Shown: positions 26,776 through 35,979 of the stretch, one piece after another
Position numbering within the stretch: the first letter of the stretch is position 1
Layout: each line of letters begins with the position of its first letter
DNA from: Alphaproteobacteria bacterium
Lineage (GTDB): Bacteria > Pseudomonadota > Alphaproteobacteria > Rhizobiales > Hyphomicrobiaceae
NCBI GenBank assembly: GCA_022600345.1
Contig: JAHZKP010000131.1
Span: forward strand, 1 to 64,000
DNA: 64,000 nt
Reading direction: 5' to 3'
Notes under the pieces: model-generated
What the model saw: the letters and a program-made list of their open reading frames with translations, nothing else
Told to the model about the DNA's origin: nothing
Database searches by the model: none
Program-made: the position numbers and the translations under genes

Positions 26776-27662
26776 CCGGTTATCGCGCTGCTGGTTCTGG
26801 GAACTGTTCAAGTTTTTCGGCGTCAGCTCTGCTTCGCGCCGGAATTCTACTGACAGCGTTGTTCTGGCCGATATTGTTTACATCCGCTGCCGTTGCCAAA
26901 GAATGCTTCACGGACCGCATCGGGTGCTTGGAAGTGTGTGAAGATGGAAGCCAGCGTGAATTAACGAAGGCTGCCAGCAACTTTGAGAAATGCTGGCCCC
27001 AGAGTGGACCGCGTCGACAACATGCCGAGCGCGAAAAGAAACGCAGGTCATTGGCCGTCCATGTAAAAAGCGAGCGGTCTCGAGAAGTACAATTCAAGTT
27101 GTACTCCCAAGGCTCTTCAAAGCGTCAGTGGCCATCTAAAAAGAAGGTCTGGTTTCTGACCGACAGCAAATCTATGAGAACGGAAATTGCGTGCCCGCCA
27201 AACGAGCAGATTTGTTTTGGCGCATGGGAAGTTGGAACGCGCAATTATTGGGGCTGCGGGGTCAATTGTTCTTCAGCATGTAAAGCCTGTTGCAAAAGGT
27301 GCGGGACGTCTGAGCTAAGTATGACGTTGAGTGATAGTGAAAAGAAAGTGAAACTCTACAAGGCCATGGCGCTAGCCTGGAACAACAAGGGTGCCTGGCA
27401 GGTCTGGGTCAGCGACAATATTGGTGATGCCAAGCGCTCCGCGAGAAGCGCCTGTAATCGGAAATATGGCCGGTGTTCGCTTTCAAAGGCCTGGGTACAC
27501 TCGCATAGCTTTGGCTGCATGGCGGTCGCAAGGGCAAGGTCCAATCATCTGTTCGTGCAAGTGAACAGTACAACCAGGGGAGACGTTCGCCGGGAGGTCC
27601 TAAGGAACTGCAGAAGAAAGCGGCGAGGCTGCAAGATTCAGTATGCGCACTGCAACGGTTAG
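26772..27662 (+). CDS. Cys-rich exported protein with DUF4189-like C-terminus
   Basis: The product is 296 residues, translationally coupled to the CAP gene. A signal segment (LLRAGILLTALFWPILFTSAAV) is followed by a short Cys motif region (ECFTDRIGCLEVCEDG). A central basic region follows, then a second Cys cluster (GCGVNCSSACKACCKRCG). Residues ~195-290 resemble DUF4189: AMALAWNNKGAWQVWVSDN, then AKRSARSACNRKYGRC and SFGCMAVARA. That family is exported, disulphide bonded and of unknown function. The many Lys/Arg residues give it a strongly basic charge. It may bind the envelope or an anionic polymer, but no activity can be assigned. Confidence 0.72.
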   Translation: MTGYRAAGSGNCSSFSASALLRAGILLTALFWPILFTSAAVAKECFTDRIGCLEVCEDGSQRELTKAASNFEKCWPQSGPRRQHAEREKKRRSLAVHVKSERSREVQFKLYSQGSSKRQWPSKKKVWFLTDSKSMRTEIACPPNEQICFGAWEVGTRNYWGCGVNCSSACKACCKRCGTSELSMTLSDSEKKVKLYKAMALAWNNKGAWQVWVSDNIGDAKRSARSACNRKYGRCSLSKAWVHSHSFGCMAVARARSNHLFVQVNSTTRGDVRREVLRNCRRKRRGCKIQYAHCNG

Positions 27663-27756
27663 ACGATGATTGCAAGCCTGTCGGGTGCGTACGCTTTGCT
27701 CCGCCAGGGAATGCAGTCGAAGTTTTTAAAGGCGTATCGGGTATTTGGAGGTTTTA

Positions 27757-29595
27757 ATGTATCGCTACTTAGTCGCCATCACGGCTTTCTTGATTTTGGC
27801 GCCCCAGACGATGGCCGCGCCCAAACAGGAAACGATGGTTTTGGCGCCAGACACAGGCTTGATCCGGAAGGTTGTCGCAGGGTCGAACAAGATCAAGGCC
27901 TTCCAGAAGCCTGATTCCAGTTCAAGCGAGGCCTACACCTTGGAACTGCTGCAGCCCTATTACGTCATGGCTGAAGAAGGCGAGTATCTCAAGATTACGA
28001 ACGTCGCCGCCCTGACGCAGGATGAAGCTGAAAAGGGCAAGGTCGGTTACGTGCTGGCAGAGCAAATTCACGACTGGCCAACCCGTGAAGCCTTGCACTT
28101 CCTTCCCTTTACTCTTTCTGACGACCGCAACCCCATCGACGCTTGGGATGATGAGGGCGAAATCCGGAAATTCTTCGAGACCGGCGATAAAATCTCCCAC
28201 CCCCCCACGTTTCGCGAAGATATAAAATCGACGTTGGCTCGAGAGGGCGACCTTCGCCCTTACCCGGTGCTCGACAGCTTCGAAACCGACTTTATGGGCC
28301 GAACGAAAAAGACCGTTCACAAGGTGCTGCTACCAGCGGCTATCGCGCCGAGCACCGGTGTCGTAATGGAGGAAGACGAGAAGCAGAAACTTGAAAAAGT
28401 TCTCAGCTCAGTCACATTCAACATCGTGTTCGATGCCACGGGCTCAATGGGGCCAATCGCATCGGATGTCGCCGATCAGTTATTAGGCGCCATCGAGTCA
28501 ATGGGTGAAAAAGCGGTCGAGCAAGTCAAAGTTGGATACGTTTTCTACCGCGATGAAGGTGATGAAGAGCCCTCGCTGATTACGCCGGCAACGAGTGTCG
28601 GGGAGGCGGCTAATTTCCTGCGCGAGTACGCTGGTAGAATGACGGGCGGCGGGGATACAGCCGAGCCCGTTCTTGATGCCGTCTACATGAGTGCCGAACT
28701 TTTCGACTGGACGGCCGGCGACGCTCAAAACGGTTCCCGGCGGGTTGCCGTCATTGTTTTGAATGGAGATGCCAAGCCCAGAACAACAGGCGCCATCGAT
28801 AGCCGTGTTCCGGCGAACCAGACACCTGCGGAGATTGGCAAGGTTCTGGTCGAGAACCGCATCCTCGCGATAACGGTCCAGGCGGGCGAATCTGCCGGCG
28901 AAAACCTGTTGGCCGTGCTGCAGCGTGTTGCGGAATTGACGAATGGTGAGTTCGTCAAATACGGGCCCGATATGCGTGGGAGAGTGGGCACTGCAATCAG
29001 GAAATCCTTCGCTGATAAAATTTCGACGGCAGCAACAGAAGCCCGGGAAGTTGCTGGGAAAGCGATCATCAAGGATGGAAAGGCCGTCGTCCCACTGGCA
29101 GTCCTTGATGCTGAAAAACTGGCACGCCTGCGCGAAGCTGGCGTCAAGTTCAACATTGACGACCGCAAAGGCGGAATACTCGTTCACCCCGGATATATGC
29201 CCGAAAACAAGGACCTCCTTGATCCCCAAGTGCGGATCGAAAAGGACACATTGCAGCGCCTGTTGAACCTATTTTCCGTTCTGTCGGCAACGGGCATCGA
29301 TGCCACCGATTTACGGGCCTCGGTGGAGGAAAGCATCGCGGCAATGGCAGGAGAGCGGCCCAACCCTGGCGACGATATCGCAAGCATCGTGCGCAAGAAG
29401 CTGGGGCTCAAGTTCCGCACCGAGCTACTCTCGTTCAACATTGAATATCTGGAGGGTCTGACGCCAAAGGAACGCTTGTCACTGCAAAAGCGGATCAAAG
29501 AAGCTGCTGACCGTCTTGGCGATTTCCTGGATGCCCGGGTTGAGGAGTTTGACATTAGCGGTTCTGTGTGGATGCCGGTGGGCTTTCTACCCTGA
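27757..29595 (+). CDS. Secreted SH3b-like/vWA protein, related to the PpkA periplasmic region
   Basis: The product is 612 residues from ATG 27757, with GGAGG at six bases. A signal peptide ends near MAAPK. Residues ~35-105 are an SH3b-like module (KAFQKPDSSSSEAYTLELLQ, EYLKITN, GYVLAEQIHDW). Residues ~220-420 are a von Willebrand A domain whose metal site is FDATGSMG (Asp226-x-Thr-Gly-Ser230), with GGGDTAEPVLDAVY supplying the later Thr/Asp. The layout resembles the extracytoplasmic C-terminal half of the T6SS kinase PpkA. The C-terminal ~190 residues are helical and may be a dimerisation or partner-binding part. It lies directly upstream of the ABC transporter. A sensor function is inferred. 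Confidence 0.82.
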   Translation: MYRYLVAITAFLILAPQTMAAPKQETMVLAPDTGLIRKVVAGSNKIKAFQKPDSSSSEAYTLELLQPYYVMAEEGEYLKITNVAALTQDEAEKGKVGYVLAEQIHDWPTREALHFLPFTLSDDRNPIDAWDDEGEIRKFFETGDKISHPPTFREDIKSTLAREGDLRPYPVLDSFETDFMGRTKKTVHKVLLPAAIAPSTGVVMEEDEKQKLEKVLSSVTFNIVFDATGSMGPIASDVADQLLGAIESMGEKAVEQVKVGYVFYRDEGDEEPSLITPATSVGEAANFLREYAGRMTGGGDTAEPVLDAVYMSAELFDWTAGDAQNGSRRVAVIVLNGDAKPRTTGAIDSRVPANQTPAEIGKVLVENRILAITVQAGESAGENLLAVLQRVAELTNGEFVKYGPDMRGRVGTAIRKSFADKISTAATEAREVAGKAIIKDGKAVVPLAVLDAEKLARLREAGVKFNIDDRKGGILVHPGYMPENKDLLDPQVRIEKDTLQRLLNLFSVLSATGIDATDLRASVEESIAAMAGERPNPGDDIASIVRKKLGLKFRTELLSFNIEYLEGLTPKERLSLQKRIKEAADRLGDFLDARVEEFDISGSVWMPVGFLP

Positions 29596-29775
29596 CCCAC
29601 TTTGCCCAACCTGCTCGCAACGCAAATGGGGGACGATGGGGAGACCTGACGTCCTTCCAGCAATTTTTCAGGACGCTGACCTGCGCCTCACCCGGCAACT
29701 TGGGGCGCGGTCCTATTTCAAGTGGGGGGTTCCGAGCCGATGCTAAGGAACCAAGCGTCGCGATCGGAAAAGATT

Positions 29776-32196
29776 ATGTCAGAAATTGATCCTGGCCTAT
29801 TGAAATCACGCTTGAAAGCGGCCCCCTCGAGCGGCCACAAGCAACCGATAATCTCACTTCGCGGGATCCGACGATCCTTCGAAATTGGCGGAGAGCACTC
29901 GAATGTGCTGGTGGATGTCAATCTCGATATCTACCCAGGGCAATTCATTGTCATCAGAGGCGACAGCGGCACCGGCAAATCTACTTTGCTGCGCATTCTA
30001 GGTCTTCTCGATCACGACTTCTCCGGATCGTATTCGTTCGCCGGGGTCAACGTGGAGGGGCGGCCAGACTGGTGGCTTGACGAAGTGCGTTCTGACAACA
30101 TCGGCTTCGTGTTTCAGGAAGGACGCCTGTTCGATCACCTATCCTTGCAAGACAACATTCTTGTATCGCAGCGCTTGCGGCGGGAGAAGGATGAGTTTCG
30201 CGGCCACATAGACCGGTTCTCCCAACACTACTTCGAGAGTTGGGAAATTGACCGAGGACTTCTTCAGGACCCAGCCGTTTCAGCATCGGGCGGGCAGCGG
30301 CAGCGTGCTGCAATTTGGCGTGCCTTGTCCACACGACCGCCAATTCTTCTTGCTGACGAGCCAACCGCAAGTTTGGATGCTCAACGCAAGGGTAAAATCA
30401 AAGACCTTCTGGTGAGTGCATGCTCGATTGGCGTAACGGTTATCGTTGTGTCACACGACGACCTTTTCTATGACCTGGGCGAACAATACGAAATGCTGGC
30501 AGGAAAGCTTGTTCCCGTCAGCGATGCGAGTGGCGCTCCGTCCCCAACTCCCCTCCCACGAGACCTTGAAGGGGAATTGACACCAACAGCCAACGTGACA
30601 CCTAGCAGTATGCATCAGGGTGTCGATGGCGCTGAGATTGAAATCAGCAATGCGCAGGTTACTTCGGCCCGGGCTCCCAAGATTAATCCGGCGCCCCAAC
30701 AACAAGGACAAGCCGGAACGCTACCGGCCGAGGCGCCAGTGGATCTCGAACCAGCAGCACGCACCAGTCAATCATCACCAATTAGAACGGGGCAATCGGG
30801 CCACCATGCATTGGCGCCTCGCGCGCCCTCGATGACCCATCAGTGGTCCAAGACGCTGGGTGGGTGGTCTCCTCGTGCCGACCTTCTGACGCTGTTCAGG
30901 CAGGTTTTGCGGGAAACGTTTGGCCGGCCCATTTTTCTTCTTGTAGTCCTCGTGGCTCTCATCGCCGGAACGGCCCAGATTACGTTTTTCCTGTCGCTGT
31001 TGTTTGGCACCCAGGACTTCATCGATTATTCGATCAAGCAGGGGTCGAGATTAAATCGGGTTCAGATCAAACCGAAAACCGAAAATCGCGCCAAGCCGGA
31101 CCGGTTCCCCGACAGACACGAAATCGCAGCACTGCCAGACATCGAGAGCGTCGTCGGCCGACGCGAAAGCACACTGCGATTGGTCACTGGCCCCGATGAC
31201 ACGACGCCCTATGTCGCGATGGGGCTGCATGATGATGATCCTGAATACAAACTTTTGTATTTCCTCGCGGGCCAAGGCTTTTCATCAGGTGCCCAGGATC
31301 TTGAAATTATCGTTACACAGGCCCTTTCGGTCGACCTGGAGATCACGCCACCTCTCACTGCGTCCGAAAAACAGGATTTCAGAAACTACATCGGCCGGCA
31401 GGTCGAAGTTCAAATTCCGACGTTTTCGAAGAACGGCCGCGAGCGCGAACGCAAGTCGGTCAAGTTAAAAATCGCAGGTGTGATTTCCAAAGCAGAAGGC
31501 GGGCGGCAGGCCTATCTTCCAAATCGGACGTTGGTTGCTTTCGACCGCTACAAAAGAGACCGGCTGGGAGAAGCCCCGCTCCCGGTTACTGGGGATGGCA
31601 CAGCCTGGTCGCTGCCTGCCGCCGGGATCCAATCCTATGCCGATTTTCCGTGGGAGGATCGCCTCCACATATACACGAAGGAAGTTCGGGGCGTGATTGC
31701 AGTCTTTTCGCAAATCGCGCAATCTGGTTACCGGCCTCAATCAGATATCTGGGAGTACAAATGGGTATTGGATATCCAGGATATCGCCTGGAATGTGTTT
31801 ATGCCACTGATGGGGCTGATCGTTGTCGTCGTCGTGCTCACCGTGGGGACAAATATCTATTACAGCGCTCAAATTCGCAAAAAGGAATTTGCGTTGTGGC
31901 GTATTCTGGGGATGCGGGTCGGCGACCTGGCACTGACACAAGTTGCCTCAACAATTATCATGGTCGTCTTGGGGACCGTTGTTGGTGTCGGACTTGGAAT
32001 GCTTCTGATCGAGCCGGCTCGGACACTGCTCCAGAGTCAGCAAGAGAATGAAGCTCTCGGAAAAATCTTTGCTCCTGTCCTGGCATTCTCCCCACTCATT
32101 TTGATCGGTGCCATTGTGATCGGGATCCTATCGGCGATATTTCCTGCCAGACAAGCTGGGCGAACGAATCCCGCCAAGATTCTTCAGTCGAACTAA
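29776..32196 (+). CDS. Fused ABC ATPase-FtsX-type permease (LolDE/MacB/TagTS-like)
   Basis: From ATG 29776 the product is 806 residues. GTG 29722 and ATG 29740 are alternatives. The ATPase comes first: Walker A IRGDSGTGKSTLLR at ~61-74, Q-loop GFVFQEGRLFDHLSLQDN, signature SASGGQRQRAA, Walker B ILLADEPTASLD, and switch His VSHDD. A ~150-residue Pro/Gln/Thr-rich cytoplasmic linker leads to the permease. Helix 1 is FLLVVLVALIAGTAQITFFL, followed by a ~250-residue periplasmic domain and three C-terminal helices with the FtsX region RKKEFALWRILGM. This is the MacB/LolE type that does mechanical work across the periplasm rather than ion import. It is central to block B, 180 bases after the vWA gene. 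Confidence 0.85.
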   Translation: MSEIDPGLLKSRLKAAPSSGHKQPIISLRGIRRSFEIGGEHSNVLVDVNLDIYPGQFIVIRGDSGTGKSTLLRILGLLDHDFSGSYSFAGVNVEGRPDWWLDEVRSDNIGFVFQEGRLFDHLSLQDNILVSQRLRREKDEFRGHIDRFSQHYFESWEIDRGLLQDPAVSASGGQRQRAAIWRALSTRPPILLADEPTASLDAQRKGKIKDLLVSACSIGVTVIVVSHDDLFYDLGEQYEMLAGKLVPVSDASGAPSPTPLPRDLEGELTPTANVTPSSMHQGVDGAEIEISNAQVTSARAPKINPAPQQQGQAGTLPAEAPVDLEPAARTSQSSPIRTGQSGHHALAPRAPSMTHQWSKTLGGWSPRADLLTLFRQVLRETFGRPIFLLVVLVALIAGTAQITFFLSLLFGTQDFIDYSIKQGSRLNRVQIKPKTENRAKPDRFPDRHEIAALPDIESVVGRRESTLRLVTGPDDTTPYVAMGLHDDDPEYKLLYFLAGQGFSSGAQDLEIIVTQALSVDLEITPPLTASEKQDFRNYIGRQVEVQIPTFSKNGRERERKSVKLKIAGVISKAEGGRQAYLPNRTLVAFDRYKRDRLGEAPLPVTGDGTAWSLPAAGIQSYADFPWEDRLHIYTKEVRGVIAVFSQIAQSGYRPQSDIWEYKWVLDIQDIAWNVFMPLMGLIVVVVVLTVGTNIYYSAQIRKKEFALWRILGMRVGDLALTQVASTIIMVVLGTVVGVGLGMLLIEPARTLLQSQQENEALGKIFAPVLAFSPLILIGAIVIGILSAIFPARQAGRTNPAKILQSN

Positions 32197-32217
32197 TGCC
32201 TTTAGAGGGAGCCTGGA

Positions 32218-34491
32218 ATGCTGGAAAAGAGTTCTCGCCGGTCACTTCAGTGGGGAGGGCAGCCCACTCAGAGAGCCCGCGGCCACTTCGGCAACTTCTA
32301 CTGCCTTGCGCTCACGTCAATAATCGTCATCTTGTTGCCACTCTCCAGCTTTTCCCCCACCTATGCCCAATGGGTCGAAGCTCCCGTGGCGCCCCATGCT
32401 ACAAAGGCTCTGGAAAAAAACCGTGACATCATGGACGCATTCACGGATGGCATCGCAGACTGCCCCGACTATTTCGTTTTGCCCAGAAGTTGGCAGTCCG
32501 AGCGCTTTGTCTTAACCGACTGTTTGAGATTCACGAAAGCAATCGATTTACCAATTAGCGATTCTGGCTGCCCTGTTCATGGTGACAAGCAAAAGACGGA
32601 GCTTTTTGAGGCCGGCAGCATCTTTGGTGTATGGCGCTGGACACACTACGACAAAGGAGATGCCTTCTGCGCATGGCTGACGCCGGCAGCCGTACAAAAG
32701 AACGGGAGATTCGTCAGATACAAAGGTATTCTCAATCTCAATGTTGCGCTTCCCCGCAAACTCGAATCCTATGGCATCAAGATTGGCAAATTCTCGCCAC
32801 CGCGTGAGCCGATCCCCATCAGGCGCCTTAATCCGCACTATAGCGGACCCGAGCCCCTCCGACCGCGAATTGAATTGAGGCGGCCACTAATTATTGCAAG
32901 TATGGATGCGGCGACCCCCGTCTCCGAAAGAAGTCCCGACCGCGGCCCGTATATTGCGCCGCCGGCTTCGCGACCAACCAGTGAAAGGTTCGCGCGATCA
33001 GCCAAAAGGGATCTGCCAATTGACGACGAGCGGCGGCGCCCTCCGGTCTCGCTAGACCACCTGCTTCCAGATAGCGAATATGATGAGCCTTGGACGCCTG
33101 AAAGTCCGGATGGGCCGGACACAGCAATGATCGAGGAGCCGCCAGCCGCAGAACCCAGCGCGCCCGAAATGGATAAAGACGCAACGGTCCAGGTTTGCAC
33201 CACACAGGGCAAGCCGCTGGCGGAAATCCCGTCAAGCCTGATTACGGCCAGCCGGGCAAACTATGTCGCAAGTTTGAAACCCCTGCAGCCCGAAAAGATA
33301 TTCCGATTTCGCGCTTTTGGTAACGACTATTACGATGATGGACTGATCGATAATCCCTTGAGAAAGGCCGGGGCTGCGATAGTCCCGGTCCGCTCACTGA
33401 AGAGCTACAACACTCATAAGATGGCGAACGGCGAGGTTCGAACTGCCCACATTGGCGAGATTGAACTGCCCGAAGACCTATCTCCGGCTGATGGCCCATC
33501 TCTGAAGGGCGCAATCCGCATCATTGCATCCCCTCGCGCATTGGAATTGATCAAACCAAGAGTCCTGGCAAAACTCATGAAAAGACGCGAGAACAAGAAC
33601 TTCGATTTAAAGATAGTTTTCGACAGGATATTGCCTGAAGGCAAGCTTGCCGAAAGCGAAACGCTGACGAACTTTTCCGAATTGGCCGAGCGCGCCCGGA
33701 ACACACCGCTCCGCCTTGACGAAACTGAATTTGGCAACCTTCTGGAGAAGGTTGCCGAACGCCTGAAGTCTTCCGACTACGCTTTTGATCACCTGATCAT
33801 CGCCAAAGAGAACTGGAATGCTCCGCTCAATGCTGCATCATCCGTTATCGAGGTATTGAATGCGGGCGAGGCGCGGGGGAAGACTGGAAGTTGGCTTTCG
33901 ATATATTCAAAATTTACAGCGGCACACGGAAACTCATTCTTGAGTGCTGCAGTGAACCGGAGCGGGGGTGGGCGACTCTTTTCGGAACGGGCGAAAAAAA
34001 CTGAGAACCCAATTCCCCGCCGACTTCAGTTTCTCAGCGCTCTTCGCGGTACGGTTCAAAATCGTGCACTTCGCGAGGAACTGGCTGGGGCGAAGAAAAA
34101 GCCAGCACGAAAAGTAACAATCGACCTCAATAGCGTCACGGAGCCTAATGGCACAGGGCATTTAATTGCCCGAGAACAGATGAGCCAATTTCGCAAGAAA
34201 CTGCAATTGCTTCTCGACCGGCTGAAGTATGATACGGACAGGGACACTGGGGACGGTGGTTTGTCGCTGGGGGAATATTTTTTGAAAGCCGATCCGCCAT
34301 TCATCAAACTTCCCGCCACTGCGCCGGTGCGTTATCGAAGGCGCAACCCTCTATCGGCGATGACAAAGGACGAAATTCGGACGTTCAATCGCAACCTAAC
34401 CAAGCTGCTCAACTCCCGGGGCTTCACCAGCCCCAAGAGATGCGCAGCATATTTTCTCAGGGACAAGGACTTGGGCGCAGACGGGCTGTAG
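32218..34491 (+). CDS. Large exported protein of unknown function, block B
   Basis: The product is 757 residues from ATG 32218, which has AGGGAG six bases upstream, only 21 bases after the ABC gene. A long n-region precedes a hydrophobic core (FYCLALTSIIVILLPLSSFS) and a signal-peptidase-like site near TYAQW. Residues ~55-185 form a Cys-bearing globular domain (DCPDYFVLP, DCLRF, SGCPVHG, DAFCAWLTPAA). A Pro/Glu-rich region with EPPAAEPSAPE follows. The C-terminal ~420 residues are alpha/beta with FDLKIVFDRILPEG and FDHLIIAKENWNAP. I do not recognise a family; a degenerate vWA fold in the C-terminal part is possible but lacks a metal motif. It is cotranscribed with the transporter and vWA genes. 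Confidence 0.75.
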   Translation: MLEKSSRRSLQWGGQPTQRARGHFGNFYCLALTSIIVILLPLSSFSPTYAQWVEAPVAPHATKALEKNRDIMDAFTDGIADCPDYFVLPRSWQSERFVLTDCLRFTKAIDLPISDSGCPVHGDKQKTELFEAGSIFGVWRWTHYDKGDAFCAWLTPAAVQKNGRFVRYKGILNLNVALPRKLESYGIKIGKFSPPREPIPIRRLNPHYSGPEPLRPRIELRRPLIIASMDAATPVSERSPDRGPYIAPPASRPTSERFARSAKRDLPIDDERRRPPVSLDHLLPDSEYDEPWTPESPDGPDTAMIEEPPAAEPSAPEMDKDATVQVCTTQGKPLAEIPSSLITASRANYVASLKPLQPEKIFRFRAFGNDYYDDGLIDNPLRKAGAAIVPVRSLKSYNTHKMANGEVRTAHIGEIELPEDLSPADGPSLKGAIRIIASPRALELIKPRVLAKLMKRRENKNFDLKIVFDRILPEGKLAESETLTNFSELAERARNTPLRLDETEFGNLLEKVAERLKSSDYAFDHLIIAKENWNAPLNAASSVIEVLNAGEARGKTGSWLSIYSKFTAAHGNSFLSAAVNRSGGGRLFSERAKKTENPIPRRLQFLSALRGTVQNRALREELAGAKKKPARKVTIDLNSVTEPNGTGHLIAREQMSQFRKKLQLLLDRLKYDTDRDTGDGGLSLGEYFLKADPPFIKLPATAPVRYRRRNPLSAMTKDEIRTFNRNLTKLLNSRGFTSPKRCAAYFLRDKDLGADGL

Positions 34492-34646
34492 GAACAGAAC
34501 TCACTAACGCTCGTTTGCCGGGCGCACTTGGTCAAACCTTTGTGGAATCAAAACACAAACCAGGGGTTGGCCAGTATCCCGTAGCAAGCTCTTGGGTACC
34601 CAGCATCGGAGACGGACTTAAAAAACACAGCCAGGTAACGATAAAG

Positions 34647-35966
34647 ATGTTTTTTGCTCTACCGATAGTCGCTCTGTGCGGCCGGCCTGTAAATGCCTGC
34701 TTGATTGCTCTTTTTTTCATTGTTGGGGGAGCTTCGAGCCAGAGTCGCGCCGCCGAACCAAACAAGCTGACGCAATTGATGATCGAGGAACAGTACACCG
34801 TGGGGTTCACGGCTCAAGCGTGGACGCTGCGCCGAAGAAAAGGAAAAGCACACGACTGTCTTGCTGTCCTGAAACCGCTCGTGTTGTCTGACCCCAAAAC
34901 GCCGGCACACATCGTGTTGCACCCCGCGCCCCGGTCATCGAATAAACCGGGCCCTTACTTGACAATTCTGGCTGATGCCACCTCGACAATGCATTCGATT
35001 CTCCATTCCAACCAGAGAACGGAAGTAAAAAGCCTCTCGCAGCGCTCTCCTGTAACTTTCTGGTCAGGGCCGTTGCAAAAGGCGCTGGAGCGCTCCGAGC
35101 CGTTTTTCCTGACCTGGCTGGTGCCCAAACTTGAAAAATTTTCGAGTGCGAGATTCGATCCCTCAGGTATCAAATCCGTGTTGCGTGAAATGGAGAAAAC
35201 CTGCCACATTCACCTGGATGAAATTGCCCGCAATCCTGCCAGGAACAAGAGCGACGAATCCGCATTGAAACTGTCGCTGAACGAAAAATCACATATACAC
35301 TTTGTCCTACACGGCCTTTACGCGGAGGATGCACAAGCGCCACCTGCAAAACTCAACTGGCCACCAGGCCGCGATTTCCGTAACAACCTTCTTCGATTCA
35401 CGCGTGAAAACGGATTGCCGGCGACTTACTTTCTAACCGCATCGACATCAAGACTGCTTTTGCGCCGCAAGATATCGCCGAACAAGGCCGTGCGAACAGC
35501 GGAAAGCAAGAACAGTAAGAAACACGGCGATTGGCGCAGCTTCCGAGAGAAGACACCATCGGGCTGGAAGTGCGTCCTTGAAACACAGGCTGAGGGTCGA
35601 AAGGGTCCACTGTCTTGGAGCCAACCACAGTTGCGGTTGGTGGTGCGGGACGGCGGCAGTGCCAGCGACCTGGAAATCATTGTGGCGTCCAACAATCCAT
35701 TTTCCAAAGAGGCTCCTGTCATGTCCGAGGTCGACGGCGAAGACTGGTTCACGCTCAACACCTCGGGAACCCGGCTTTTGAAGTCCTACGACAAGAAGCC
35801 TTTCGTTCGCGCAATGCAGGAAGGTCGAAAAATCACGGTCTTAGGGCGGGAGGCCTCGACCCGATTGCCGTTGGAATTCAGCTTCTCTGCAATTGGATAC
35901 AGTGCAGGCTTCAAGCGGATATCAAAATTGTGCAATGCTTCCGGCATCGTCTCTTTACTCAACTAG
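34647..35966 (+). CDS. Exported protein with IalB-like C-terminus, block B
   Basis: From ATG 34647 the product is 439 residues. The frame extends upstream to 34440 over the previous gene, without a signal peptide. The N-terminus (MFFALPIVALCGRPVNACLI then ALFFIVGGASSQSRA) is a signal sequence. The middle is mixed and not recognised. The last ~150 residues (SGWKCVLETQ..., LRLVVRDGG, ITVLGRE, FSFSAIGYSAGFKRISKLC) resemble the invasion-associated locus B fold common in alphaproteobacteria, including the hallmark FSL/SxGxSAxFxxIxxxC ending. Periplasmic localisation is likely. The function is unknown. It is followed after 13 bases by the second vWA gene. Confidence 0.72.
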   Translation: MFFALPIVALCGRPVNACLIALFFIVGGASSQSRAAEPNKLTQLMIEEQYTVGFTAQAWTLRRRKGKAHDCLAVLKPLVLSDPKTPAHIVLHPAPRSSNKPGPYLTILADATSTMHSILHSNQRTEVKSLSQRSPVTFWSGPLQKALERSEPFFLTWLVPKLEKFSSARFDPSGIKSVLREMEKTCHIHLDEIARNPARNKSDESALKLSLNEKSHIHFVLHGLYAEDAQAPPAKLNWPPGRDFRNNLLRFTRENGLPATYFLTASTSRLLLRRKISPNKAVRTAESKNSKKHGDWRSFREKTPSGWKCVLETQAEGRKGPLSWSQPQLRLVVRDGGSASDLEIIVASNNPFSKEAPVMSEVDGEDWFTLNTSGTRLLKSYDKKPFVRAMQEGRKITVLGREASTRLPLEFSFSAIGYSAGFKRISKLCNASGIVSLLN

Positions 35967-35979
35967 GTGGCAACATTTA

